A stretch of DNA of 64,000 nt from Thereva unica (Eukaryota > Arthropoda > Insecta > Diptera > Therevidae): positions 158,301,850 through 158,365,849 of the forward strand of contig OX465283.1 of NCBI GenBank assembly GCA_949987705.1, read 5' to 3'. Position numbers and translations under genes: made by a program. A model generated the notes under the pieces. It did not search any database. It saw nothing but the letters and a program-made list of their open reading frames with translations, and was not told the DNA's origin. Numbering within the stretch: the stretch's first letter is position 1; every line of letters begins with the position of its first letter. Positions 12,641 through 24,700 of this stretch are shown piece by piece.

Positions 12641-12949
12641 AAGCAAATAATTATTCTGTCATTATGGCTGCTGATTTTTGAAGAAGAAGGCCACACTTCA
12701 CAGATTATACTTATTAACTTGCTTTAACGGCATTGTAGCCGAGTTTTGGTGCTGGCCTAATGAAACTGTGCCCTCCACCGGATCCGATTCTGAGCCGATG
12801 TTATCCAGTTTGTGCACCTGGGTCTACGCCATGGTTCTAGCGGGGGCTGTGTCTCCCTCGCTGTCACACCCCATAGATGTCACCGCAAAAAACTTTTCAA
12901 GCTGTTTCGTCTTCGCTAATACCGGTCAAATGTCCTGCCCACCGGAACC

Positions 12950-13650
12950 GTGGTAAATCTACCGTCACAAACTTGGTTCAGGACGATGCTATCGTGACGG
13001 ATTTAAATCGTGACGGGAAAGTGAATCATTATCTTTTTGTGCCTACATTAGAAGCACGCGGTTTTCATGGCAGTGTGCTGCTATGGTTGGATTCAGCAAA
13101 CGTATTCAGACCATTTCGATCCAGTCTACCATCTCTTCAAATTTCGAGCCGCTTTCTGGGGTTCCTCAAGGAAGCCACTTAGAGCCTCTTTTATTTATCT
13201 ATCTTATTTCTGTTGAAACACTTTTAAGCATGCTGTTCTCTCTTCTGTCTGAACTCTTTTTCAAGCATGCTTCCTGTACTCCTTTATGCGGATGATATGA
13301 AGATTTTCGCCTCTGTACACTCTAAGTCGGACTGTGCCTTACTTCAGGATGAACTTTATGGATTTTTTGTATGGTCTAAGGGCATTGATCTAGAGCTAAG
13401 TAATTCTAAATGCAATGTATTTCCTTATTTTCGCTCAAAAGACCCTAAAATCTACCCTTACTCACTCGATGCCGTTATACTTGCTCGTCTGACGGATATT
13501 ACAGATCTTGGGGTATATTTTGACCCCAATTTCCCGCCTACAGTACATAGAAATGGCCTGCAATAAAGCTAATCACATGCTTGGTTTTATTAAGTCTCTT
13601 GACATTAAATACTTTTCGTTTTCTTGGTCAGACCGATTCTTGAATATGCA
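12950..13650 (+). pseudogene. Jockey-type reverse transcriptase fragment
   Basis: GVPQGSHLEPLLFI is followed, after a frame break, by LLYADDMKIFASVHSKSDCALLQDEL and LELSNSKC. ITDLGVYFDP and CNKANHMLGFIKS then follow in a second frame. This is the conserved palm and thumb of jockey-like non-LTR elements. The catalytic YADD is intact, but frameshifts make the copy dead. Confidence 0.75.
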
Positions 13651-13719
13651 TCTTTCTATCTTGTGTGCATCTTCTATCGAGGCTTGAGAGACTTTGCTTT
13701 ACTTTAGCAACCGTGCGCG

Positions 13720-13940
13720 TATTTCTGATTCTATTGTCGGCTGCTACTATTGACCCAAGGTAGTAAATGATTTTACTACTTAAAACTTGCTCTCCTATAC
13801 CTTGATTGTGGGATCAATGTTAAGTGTTCTTGCAGACGGGTCGCCATCTTTTTGTTTTGCTTTCGTTGATGTGCAGTCCCAGCTTTCGTGCTGCCCTCTC
13901 AATCTGGGGAAAGATAACTGAATAGCCGTGGTTACACAGG
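13720..13940 (-). pseudogene. Short RTE reverse-transcriptase thumb fragment
   Basis: The minus-strand reading gives VIFPQIERAARKLGLHINESKTKRW and, further on, IYYLGSIVAADNRI, separated by a stop. This matches the IE.AARKLGL.INE.KTK..YLGS block of RTE elements. Confidence 0.6.
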
Positions 13941-14454
13941 GTGTATCAGTGAAAATGTCGAAACGTATCAGTGAAAATGTGGATAGGTCTTGGATCGACG
14001 AACAAAAAATCGTGGGGGAGGAATCGTAACGGTTTAGTCGCTAGGACATTTTGAATATTTTTTTGGTAGAGGTGTACATATTACCCTGTATTTTTGTAAC
14101 CCTATTAGATATTTTCATGAATAAGGCAGCAATCTACGCAAAATACTCCCACCTATCTAAAACTATAAAAGTCAAGGTTTCAACGTACCAAAGCCCAGAG
14201 TTATGTGTCGCTAAAGTCTAAATTTTGTTTCTTTTTCACTAAAATTTCAACTTGAACCATCTTTTTCTCCAAAAAATAAGTAATTAACCAATATTTTTTT
14301 TTACAAAATTGGAAAGCTTGGACAATTTCCTATGCATAATATCCAACAACTTTTACGCCGTGCCCTCTAGTTTTGAAGTTATAAGCATTTTTAATGTTAA
14401 CTATTCGTACGTGTATATTAAAATACTTATCATCTCAACTGCAAAATAAACGGA

Positions 14455-14797
14455 AGCTATAGCGCGCACCTAAAGAATTGGAAATATAAACACAGGCGGG
14501 AAAATGGCAAATTCACACACACCTTAAAATGGTATATGGTGTATGGATAAAATTCAAGCGGGCGTGCATTGCAATTTGCTCTTCGAAATCCGTTTCCGGG
14601 CACAAACACTCCCTCATAGCATCTGACCACGCCGAAGAGTGGCAGTGAGACCGCTGAATTGTAATTGGGGATATAAATTACCAAGTGATTTGTGTTTTTA
14701 AACAAACGGAATTACACTTTTCTTTACGAATGTACTTTCGTGGTGGAATTTAAGACTCGATTTTGAGATTCCCAATTGTTTTGGCGCACGCCATACT
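14455..14797. mobile_element. MITE of about 340 bp, related to 37730-37970
   Basis: The left end (GCGCGCACCTAAAGAATTGG) and the right end, reverse-complemented (ATGGCGTGCGCCAAAACAATTGG), are similar inverted ends. The interior block CCCTCATAGCATCTGACCACG and the TATGGATAAAA block recur at 37730-37970. No open frame of note. Confidence 0.55.
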
Positions 14798-14829
14798 ATT
14801 GGCTTGGTATTCTTCGACTAAAAATACTT

Positions 14830-16560
14830 TTGTTTTAAGTTTTTATTTTCTAACATTTTTTCTAGTGCCTTCAAATTTTTGTTATGTTTCTTCAGTAAAA
14901 TTTTAAATATCAGAATATTGTTGACATGCTGTAAAATGTATTTACAACCTTTCTGCAAAATTTAAACTTATTCACAATATTTAATTTATTCAAAAAACTT
15001 TTCTAAACCGTATTATTTCAAAAATAATAAAATATTTTAACTTTTTAATTTTTTGTATATGTATTGTTATTAAAAATGCCTTCCTGTTCTTACTAGTATG
15101 AAATAAGAAAAATTGTTGCTTTTTTTATTATAATTTAAAAATAAAATATCAAAAACAAAAAGTGTTCTATTTGGGATAAATGATAAGAAAAAGAAAGAGA
15201 GACGTGCAATGTAAAGTTAGTAAAAAAAAAAAACAGAGAAAGTATGAAACAAAATTTTGAATTTTTTTTTCAAAAAATGATATTAACACACACACTTTAA
15301 AAACATCTTTGAAAAAAATTATTGCAAAAAAAAATAAAAAAAAATATTGTATACGACTTTATTTTTCGATGCACAGAGCTCTTATTTAGGGTAAATGAAA
15401 AAAAATATGAATCGGAAAAAATAAAAAATAAATTTAAAAAATAAAAACAAAAATAAAAAATACAAAATATTTTTATATACAACTTTTTGAAATATATAAG
15501 TGTAAATAAAGAAAAAAAAATACTAAAAAAAAATTAATACAAAAAAAAACTATACATTAAACTTAAAAATATTGATGACCGTTCAAAGTTTTTTATTAAA
15601 GCAAAAAAAAAACTGTAAGTAAACTATATGATTATCTATTTCATAGTTATTTAATATATATTAAATTATACAAGAAAAATATTTTTTTTTTTTGAAAAAA
15701 AAAAGATCAAAATAGATATTTTAAAAGAATAAAAAAAGGATATCTATATATGTCTTCAAAATCATCTGGAATAGTTTTTATAAAAAATGAAATTATTAAA
15801 CAAAAATAAAAAAATCGTGTAAAAAAATAAAAATAAAAACAAAAATGTAGTTTATCAAAAAAATAAAAAAAAATAAAAATGAAATCGTAAAATTCAAAAC
15901 GAGGCCAAAGGAAATAAATCCTGTTTGCGCTTATGGATATATATATATATTATTTAAGAATTCTATCTTGACTCCTTGTGTGATGATTTTTGTTTATATT
16001 TAAAGGATTGTTATAACATATATTATTGAAATAATCAAAGAATCATTAAAATGCGGATTTTATTTATGATTTTATAAAAAAAATGTGTGCTATAAAACCT
16101 GCACACACACACATACTTATAAATATACAATTAAATTTTTATTTATTCATTTTATTTTTTTCATCCAGTAAAAAAAAAACAAGTCTGGAGCTTTTCAAGT
16201 AAGATGTTACAAAATTGAAAATATAAAAAAAATAAAAAAATCAAAATATTCAGTAAAAATAAAATAATTTAAATTTTGATCCCTCATGCATTTTCATATC
16301 TACAAAACAAAAAACAAAAAAACATCCCAAAAAAATAAATGAAAGAGAATAAAACGTTCACAAAGTTTAACAAAAAGCATAAAATACACAAAAAACGAAA
16401 GGAATCACAACCGATGTACTTTCAACTTGATAAAAAAAACAAAAAAAAATATTGTAATATATTTATAATGTGAAATTGGAGTACCCAGTATTTATTATAC
16501 TGTAATAAAATATATTGAAGAAAAAAATAAACCAAGAAATAACAAAAAAAAATGGGTTTG
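14830..16560. other. Extremely A-rich, strand-biased low-complexity sequence
   Basis: The plus strand from about 15120 is dominated by A4-A10 runs separated by single T or C, while T-runs are shorter and fewer. No gene is visible. The asymmetry resembles long A-rich 3' untranslated regions in flies, but that is only a guess. Confidence 0.5.
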
Positions 16561-16737
16561 ATTTTATGAAACTCTCTTCAATCAGAACTCACCATTTTTT
16601 CAAGGTGGATGCCTAGTATGTAGTAGTAGGCTCGAACGATATATAGTATGACTACCCTGGTACGCCTCGCTGCACCCAGTAGCCAATAAAAACCATTCAT
16701 TGACTTGGTATTCTTCGAGATATAAATTTTACAAGGA

Positions 16738-17440
16738 GGCGGCCGAGATGGTTCTAACGGTATATAGAGTATTCTACATTTCTTATTATATTCTACTTAT
16801 CATACCCTTTCATTTGATACGCTTGTGGAAGGGGTTGTGAAGAAAGTGGGGATCCGCCCTAGTGAGACGGCCGCCATGGATCTAACAGTATATTGAGTAT
16901 ACTAGGTATATTGCTTATTGTATTCTACTTATCATACCCTTTCATTTGACACCCATGTCGAGGGGACTGCGAAGAAAGTGGGGATCCATCCTATTGGGAC
17001 GGCCGCCATGGATCTAACGGTATATTGAGTATACTATATTGCTTACTGTATTCTACTTATCATACCCTTTCATTTGGTACCCATGTCGAGGGGGTTGTGA
17101 AGAAAGTGGGGAACCGCCCTATTGAGACGGCCGCCATGGATCTAACGGTATATTGAGTATACTATATTGCTTATTGTATTCTACTTATCATACCCTTTCA
17201 TTTGATACCCATGTCGAGGGGGTTGTGAAGAAAGTGGGGATCCGTCCTATTGAGACGGCCGCCATGGATCTAACGGTATTTTCAGTATACTATATTGCTT
17301 ATCGTATTCTAATTATCATACCCTTTCATTTGATACCCATGTCTAGGGGGCTGTGAAGAAAGTGGTAATCCGCCCTCTTGAGACGGCCGCCATGAATCTA
17401 ACGGTATATAGAGTATACTATATTGCTTATTGTATTTCAG
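16738..17440. repeat. Tandem array of six 128-bp units
   Basis: The motif GGCCGCCATGGATCTAACGGTAT (GGCCGAGATGG in the first unit) recurs with its CC(G/A) step near 16743, 16871, 17003, 17131, 17259 and 17387, giving steps of 128, 132, 128, 128 and 128. Each unit also carries CATACCCTTTCATTTG and GTGAAGAAAGTGG. The last unit is cut by a hairpin element. The open frame at 17153-17356 is a by-product. Confidence 0.9.
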
Positions 17441-17583
17441 TTTAGGCTCAATAGCGTCATGGCCTATTGTTTGACAGCGGCGTAAATTTGAAATTGTTAT
17501 TAAATGGAATGATTCAATTTAATAACAATTTGACATTTACGACGCTGTCAGGTCAGGCCATGACGCTATTGAAACTAAACTGA
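17433..17583. mobile_element. About 150-bp hairpin element at the end of the tandem array
   Basis: Arms of about 65 bp face each other: CAGTTTAGGCTCAATAGCG..ATTGTTATTAAAT and its reverse complement ending CTAAACTG, with a short loop near 17510. Several mismatches lie in the middle of the arms. It may be a MITE, or the structured end of a larger element that includes the 128-bp units. Confidence 0.75.
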
Positions 17584-17859
17584 AGTGAAAATTCCTAAAA
17601 TTACCGATTTTTTAGATTTTTCTCTCTTGGTTGGGGGTATAAAAAATAACCTTCGCTTTTGGTTGAGGTTATAAAAAATAGCCTACGACTTACCACAAAC
17701 CAAAAACAAAAAAATCATAAATATCCGTCAAACCGTTTCGGGGGGGTTCGATAACAAACACTGAGACACGAGATTTTTATATATGTATTTAGATAGAGTT
17801 AATTACATCAAAAAATTGCGACCAATCTTGCATTTGAATTTCTAAATGGTGTACAAGCT

Positions 17860-19240
17860 TGGAAATATAGATACCCTAAAAAAAACTTTTAATGGTGGAG
17901 CACTTCTCAATGCTCCAAACATTTCTGGAGCTTCAATAGCCTTCAATAGGACGACCTACAAGACAGTTGGATAATTTTCACTGGATCGCTCTTCAGTGAG
18001 GGCAGTCTGAGCGATGGAGTACGCTGAGATCAGGGGTGGTAGCACGTAAGTTGTTTCAATCGACCTCTTCATACAAAAATCTTGAATTTTTGTATGAAGA
18101 GGTCGATTGAAACAACTTACGTGCTCCCACCCCAGTCCTTCAGAAACCACCTACGGAAGTACGAGCACCTAATCGGAGAGGCGACCCAAAAAGCGACCGC
18201 TTTAAAAAGACGGGGTAACGCAATCTGAAAACGTTTTACGTGATATCTGGAAGCTGACTACTCTCGTGTATAAGCTGCTAGGGTATGCGTGCCTCTCGAG
18301 GAAGAAAGGGATATCGATTTTCTTAATAAAAAGAGGGTTAGATCCTCTGGATCCTTTCCAAGCAACAATAACCAGGCGAAAAGAGTGAAGGCTTCGGCCA
18401 TACGGTTTGAAAAGGCTTCAAAAATGTCGGACGCTTCAAACATGTCTATAATGAAGTCTAGAACGACTCAAACACCGACCTTCCGTCAAATGGCAAAAAG
18501 TGTCAGAATGGGCATGACTTCCAGGAGAGTCTCTGGACCACGAAACAACTAGTTCCCGCATGTAAGGGAGTTTTCTGGAGGTGATGGCCGAGCTGTCAGG
18601 GCTCAGAACAGTTCGCGTCCCTAAGAGTCAGTGCGCCTCCTGTGATGGGCCAACTTAAGCCCAGGAAGAAGCAAGCCTCGTCTCTTTTGTGATCGGGTAT
18701 TTCCCGGCGGCAACAGTAGTCCCCACTGACATTATGTTGAAAAGGATAGGGGTCCAAAACAAGACCCTAAGGGGTAGGAGCGGAGAGTACCAGTAAATTT
18801 GCTACAAGTTTGGTTGGACAAAACTTAAGCTCAGGGCGGCAGAAAAGCCCATGACAAAAGCTGCTCCGACCTAACCTTCATCAGATAGCTGCTACAGTGC
18901 AGTTACGACGCGAAGTACATAGTTTAGCTCCCTCGGAATATAGGTGATGCGAGCCTCGCTTGCCTAAACAAATCAGAAAGAAAATCGCTTGTTCTGAGGA
19001 GGAGGGGCCCACACCACAGGTTGCTTAGGGGCCTCCAGATCCTTAATCCGGCTCTGATGACAGATGGAATACAATTAGCGGTGTAACGTCATTCGGAACT
19101 CAAAATGGCGGTCAACATAAAATGGCGAGCGTCGGTCGTCTTTTGTTCTAGTATCTAAGGCATGGTTCTTGTTCCGTTGTAACCAGTTTTACGCTAACCC
19201 CAACGTCCTAGCTTGGGTATAAATGTTATGTTATGTTGAT
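17860..19240. repeat. Dispersed retroelement-derived repeat, copy 1 (copy 2 at about 25745-27170)
   Basis: It shares with 26150-26800, in the same order: a GGTGGAGCAC/GATGGAGCAC block, AAGAGGGTTAGATCCTCTGGA, CAATAAC..GGCGAAA and a coding-like stretch. The translations are similar (TTQTPTFRQMAKSVRMGM versus TAQKSTFCQMASRVRMVV). The length and shared translation suggest the gag-like part of a non-LTR element, but I cannot assign the family. Confidence 0.6.
18033..18133. repeat. Near-perfect 100-bp hairpin
   Basis: The stem 18042-18080 pairs perfectly (39 bp) with 18086-18124 around a 5-nt loop (CTTGA). It extends outward about 9 bp with one mismatch (GGGGTGGTA versus its partner). It sits inside the repeat at 17860-19240. 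Confidence 0.92.
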
Positions 19241-20430
19241 CCTCCAATTAGAACCATGCACGAAAGAGTCCCTGAATATTTTGGATAGTAAGGTCCCAGC
19301 CCAGCAGAATTTTATGGTTTGAACGATCTAATCGCCTCCCTAATAGCGCTAATCTTCTGTAATCATACTATGAAATGAAATATCAGTTTTATTTATTGAA
19401 ATACGAGATGTGTGACTTCCTACCAATAATTACAAATTGTAGTTCAGCTACTACTCGACCGGCCAAAAATATTTCTCAGAACTACGATTCTAAAAGGATT
19501 TATCGACGACCATTTTTTATCATTACAAAAAATCACCAATTACCTCCAAAACTGCATTTTTTCCCGAACTTGATTAAAGTCCGGAATGTACTAAATTAGT
19601 TGACACCACACTCTCTGCTCGTGCATATCCCATCAATAAAAGGCTTCAGCCAAAGATAATCTTGCGATAGCGAAAGGAAATCCACAATTCATGCACAAGT
19701 CCAAAAAAGGCACAGAGCCTCCGCCCCTCTATCGCTCTGTCGTCGCCGGCAATCCAAAACAAAACACTGCACATCGGCCACAGCTGAGTGGTCGGTCTGC
19801 TTCACATTTTTGACGCTTGGTTTACTGAACGTCATTCGGACAACAACAAAAAAAAACCCACCACTTCCAGTTTCGGCACGCCGTCGTCGTGTGTGTGCCA
19901 CTTTGCACTGGAAAAAGTCAATTAAATTTTAGTTGGGGCAGGTTTTGTGTTTCACGAAGTTTACTAACCTCTGTCCGGACGGGCCCCGGCTGGCTTCAAA
20001 CGACCAACGGCGAACACACATTCGTACACACGCCGGCTTGGGACGCGCACTTTTTGCCAGCGGTGTGTTTGGGCTTCACCTGTCCTTAGTTTTTTGCACA
20101 AAAGGGTTTCACGATGAAATGCCAATAAACTGCGTTTAAAACTGCCTCGGCCAAATCACGTGGCCAGATTGCACGAAATTGTTTGCGTACAGAATTTAGA
20201 TAGAATTTTTCCGAGGAGGATTTGGGGCTGAAATGTGACAAATCGTGGCGATTCTGTTATTAATTGGATATTTCCGGATTTTTAATGTTGCACAGGTGAG
20301 ATTTGGGAGATTTTCATTTTGGGGGGTTTTGTTGGTTAATTACCTGAAATTTTTTGAAAGCGCTATAATTAAAGAAGGTTTCGACGGTCTCCCGATATTG
20401 ACTAAACTAACAAATTTTTCGGCATTTTGC
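19240..20430. other. No supported gene
   Basis: Several short open frames on both strands (for example 19689-19901 and 19889-20089) overlap each other and show no domain. The sequence is less AT-rich than its surroundings. Confidence 0.45.
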
Positions 20431-20700
20431 TGGAGTTATTTCACAAATTGCAACCTGAATGTTGTCCTTTAGACCAATTGAAATCTGAATTTCGTGAAAA
20501 ATACACATTGAGGAAATCACGAATTTTGCGATGAGTATTTTTCAAAGAACGCCCATTTTCATGTTTGAATATTGTAAACGAGCTGTTGCAATGTATGCTT
20601 GTGCATACTGAAACAAAATGGCTGTCATTTGGAAAGACGTCACCTGTAAACATTGCACAGTGCTGACATCTAGGCGTTACATTTGGGTGACCAGATTTTT
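20430..20700. repeat. Dispersed repeat, copy 2 (copy 1 at about 1200-1510)
   Basis: It shares TGCTGGAGTTATTTCACAA, AAACAAAATGGC, GGAAAGACGTCA and CTGACATCTAGGCGT with copy 1. The class is unknown. Confidence 0.55.
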
Positions 20701-21780
20701 TTTTGGTTTATTGTAGGTGTCGTCACCTAATATGTAAATTGAGAGAGTTGCAATTAGGTTTTAACTTTTTTATGTTTTAAAGCTAAGCATAGGACGACTT
20801 GGTGCATATGTTAGGTTATGTGCATTGAGCATAGGTCCGGTTAGGTTAAATATGGATGAGATGTTGGTTTAAGCATATGTAAGTGTACGAACAATTAGAC
20901 CAAAAGGTTAGACCCATTATGATGCCATAGTTATCCCACTTTAAACCTGATGTTAAGGTGTCCTTTCTTCGCTAAACCGTCTCGTGGAAGTAATAAATCT
21001 TCTGGGTTGTGGGCTCCCAATCTTCGAGATTTCCGCAAGCGTGTTTAGAAAGGGTTCACCAAATGTGGTTAGTCGCCTTCTGTTTAGGGCTGGGCAGTGT
21101 CAAAGCAGATGTAGTACACTTTCCTTCTCGTCCGGATTTTTACAGCTTCTGCAAAAATCGTAGGTCTCAAGACCTAAGCGGCTCGCATGCGTCCCTATCA
21201 GACATTGTCCTGCACCCCCCCCCCCCCCCTATATCTGAGAGGTCTTGTCTCCGGTGGCTCAGTAGTGAAGTGGTCCACCTAAGATCATAAGAGGCAGTAC
21301 CGGCCGTTCGTGTTAGGCCCGGGTGGGTAACCGATGCACAAGAGAAACAAGCTGGCTCGTCGTCGGTTTGTGGTGCGAATTGCTGTTGATTTCTATTTTA
21401 GTGGGAAATGTTATTATTTAACCACTCGAAGAAACGGCACATGCCCGACGACTATGTTTTGATCAGGGTCGGTGTTCGCCCGTTGTAAGGCCATCTTTTA
21501 TTTTTTTACATATTAGGGTGGCCTAGGGCAAGTTTCTTTGCGATTAGCCTAGTATAGTAACCGCAATTTGTCTTTTTGAGGTTTTTTGTTTTAGAAGGGT
21601 TGGTTGGGCTAAAGTCTTGCAGCTGGAACTCTATAAATCTGTGTTCTGAGGAGCGTTTCTTCAAGCCCTTCCAGACCACTATTCGGTAGGAGTGGTAGTC
21701 TGAGACAAGGTTAATGTCCGGCACTTCTTTGTTTTTGGTAACAAAATGACTAAACTCTCAATATTAAAGCGATTAACCAT
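20700..21780. other. Repeat-like sequence downstream of the 234-aa gene
   Basis: It contains TTAGGTTAGG-like words near 20815-20850 and a run of about 15 C near 21213. The open frames have no recognised domain. It is probably old retroelement debris, but I could not match a family. Confidence 0.35.
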
Positions 21781-21781
21781 T

Positions 21782-24700
21782 TTATTTGTAAATATTCCAA
21801 AACTCCGAATCGACCTCCTGAGCCATCTGCAGGGGCAGAATAGAAACCAATATATTATCTTCTTCTGAAGGCGCTTTGCTTTTCCTTTCAGGCGGCGCTA
21901 AATAGGTCCTCGGAAATGTCAATGCATACGGAAATTGCAGCTTGAATACTTCAAATCTATGTTTCATGGCAGTACTGAGGATCATTGTGTTGAATTTGCT
22001 AAATTTTACATTTTTAAAAAAGTATGTGTTAAAAATTATTAAAAAAATTACTTCTTAAACAGAATGCTCAGCAAAAATTCGTATTTCTCAGTGAAGCACT
22101 CCAATTCAAGTATTTCATCTCCGCTAAAAATGGTGAAACTTTTTGACATCAAATTTTCATTGGTTTCACTTTTTATACTTTTCTGAAATATAAGATAAAA
22201 AATAAAAAATTAAGAATATTTTTTGATTCAATGGAATTGTAAAATGAAAAATCTTAACGACACTTTTGTTCGCTTGGAAATGGTGCAACTTTAGTTGATA
22301 TACATAAACGAATTACTAAGTTCCAGTTCGTGGATAAAGCAACTGGCATTGTGGGAATACGTCTTGCGAGGACTGACATGGAATCATCGTCGTTGGAAAA
22401 AGTTTCGAGGAACATCTGGGCAATCTACGAGGTTTTCCAAAAATTGCGGACTGCCCAACTGAAACTCAGCCCTAAAAAGTGCATGATATTCAGAGACTAA
22501 GTCAACTATTTCGGACATGTGGTTTCATCCAATGGAGTTCCAACAAGTCCTGAAAAAACAACAGCAGTTCAGCATTGGCCCACACCGACGGATAAACTCG
22601 AACTTTGAAGCATCTTGCCACTTACTATAGGCGCTTGGTCAGAAATTTTGCCGACATAACTAAGAAATTACAAAAACTGACAGAAAAAAGAAAACCATTT
22701 ATCTAGACAGATAAGTGCGAGGAGAGTTTCAAAACACTAATACTCACAAGCACTAATACTCACATATCCGAAGCCAGGCGAAAAGTTCATATGGACACAG
22801 ACGCGAGAAATGTCCGTATTGGTTCAGTGCTGTCACAAAACATCGAAGAACAAGAGGTCATATCTTACTACAGGAGAGGAATTGCTGTGTCACGAGAAGA
22901 AAACTATTAGGGATCGTCTAAGCATTTCCACAAGTATCCCTATTCTCCGATTCCGATTCTGACATGGAAGAAATACGAGAAAAAGCCTGAATGGAATGAC
23001 ATTGCAGAGAGAAACGAAATCCTAAAGAGCTTTTTTTTATGTGAAAGACTAGAGTCTCAGGAAAGGCCCTTTATACTGTTGACAGTCTTCGTATAAGGTA
23101 CAATGTCGAACATCAGCTCTAGTCGGGGAAGAAGGAACTGCCACAACCTACTCGCGATATTTTTTTTTAGTCCACCTACTCCCAACCATTACTATCGCGA
23201 TTTTTGACATCGGGACATCGAGAAGTAATTTGCTGGTGTGTTATGTCTCCTGGAACGAGTTGAATCTCATCAACCAACCGATGACATGCGCTTTGGTGGA
23301 GCGGGAAGGGCTAAGGAAGGCTATGACAAGAGGAATCTGGAATGTAAAGAGGGAAGAAGAAAGAAGGAAAGTTACATATGTATATAGTAAAGTGGAAAAG
23401 GCGAAGGATCGTGGGGTTGGCCGGGGTTCGAACCCAGGACCTTTGAGATGGTAGTCAGACGCCTTACTCCCTAGGCTACCGAGGCTCCTACCACAGCCAA
23501 GCGACCTGAGTTTTGGGGCACCTGTGGAAGCCAACGAATCTATCTACTACGGGTTATACAGGTGAACTTCATGATCGGCTCGCAAATATCCACCAGCTCA
23601 AGGAAGATTCTTTAGATAGCCAGTGACAGCATGAAAACAAGATACAACCTCCGAGCAAACTCTAGCGGATACCAGGAAAAAGACCTCGTTTGGCTGTTCA
23701 ACCCACGGCGACGGAAAAGGAAGTCTCCGAAACTTCAACGCCAAATATTAACACGCCTCAACGCAAATATTAACACGGATCAACCTCAAATATTAACACG
23801 GATCAACGCAAAAATCTTAAAGGCACAAACAGATTGGCGCGAATTTTGTCGCGGAGGCGGTGTCCGTGGCGGCAAAATCGATTAAAATACACGCACCACC
23901 ATATATGCTACCACAAAGGCGCGGAGGCGACTTGTCGCGCGGACAAATTCGAGCTATTTCGAATTCTGCCGCTGGTCGCCCAGTGGTACCAACCATGGCG
24001 AGCTGATTTAGTACACATTTTTTGCTTTGAACTGCTGTCTGCCTGCAAATTGACAATTTGTTCGTGGCGGTTATTTTTAAATTTAATTCGTGATTTTTTT
24101 TTAGTTTTTTAATGCAATTAATTATAAAATGGCAAAAAAGAAATTTACCAATTATGGGGAATAAACTAGACTGTGTTGCAGGTATTTAAAACTAATTATT
24201 GTAATAAAATCAAACAAAAACAGTCAACAATAAAAAAAATTTTGTCTCTATTTACCAACTCAATGTGACGGTTAATTTAAGCTTTTGGAGGTACTTCAAG
24301 TTTATTTTTTAGTGAAATGTTTATATTTATCCCAGAGGAATTTAACATAGCATTAAAAACTATAAAATTACGGAGATGGAGGAAAAACAGGAGCCAAAGT
24401 AAAAGTAAAGTGTTAAATTAATTTCTGGGAAAGTTTTTAGTTAAAGTTTTTGGTCAGATAAAATTTGAATTAAAACATGCTGAGGGTTCAAGCTGGAAAT
24501 ATTGATGATAGATATTTTAGGCGGAAACGCGGAAGGAGAATTTTTTATTACTTTCTAATGATGTAATATACATAGTTTAACTTTCAGGTTGTGAAGCAGG
24601 TGGTATTAAATAGGCAAAAAGAGGTTTTACAGAAAAGAGACGAAAGAATTTTGATCCAAAACGCAACGTTTGAAATTTTAAAAACAGCTGATATGGAATT

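Noticed and set aside
14457..14705. Minus-strand open frame of 82 codons
   Set aside because: It lies wholly within a MITE whose relative at 37730-37970 does not keep the frame.
17153..17356. Plus-strand open frame of 67 codons
   Set aside because: It is a chance frame through the 128-bp tandem units; it simply repeats with the array.
23401..23480. Possible functional tRNA gene
   Set aside because: A and B boxes are present, but the acceptor stem and anticodon stem do not pair well, and the same sequence continues into a repeated body at 59597-59985. It is a SINE head.
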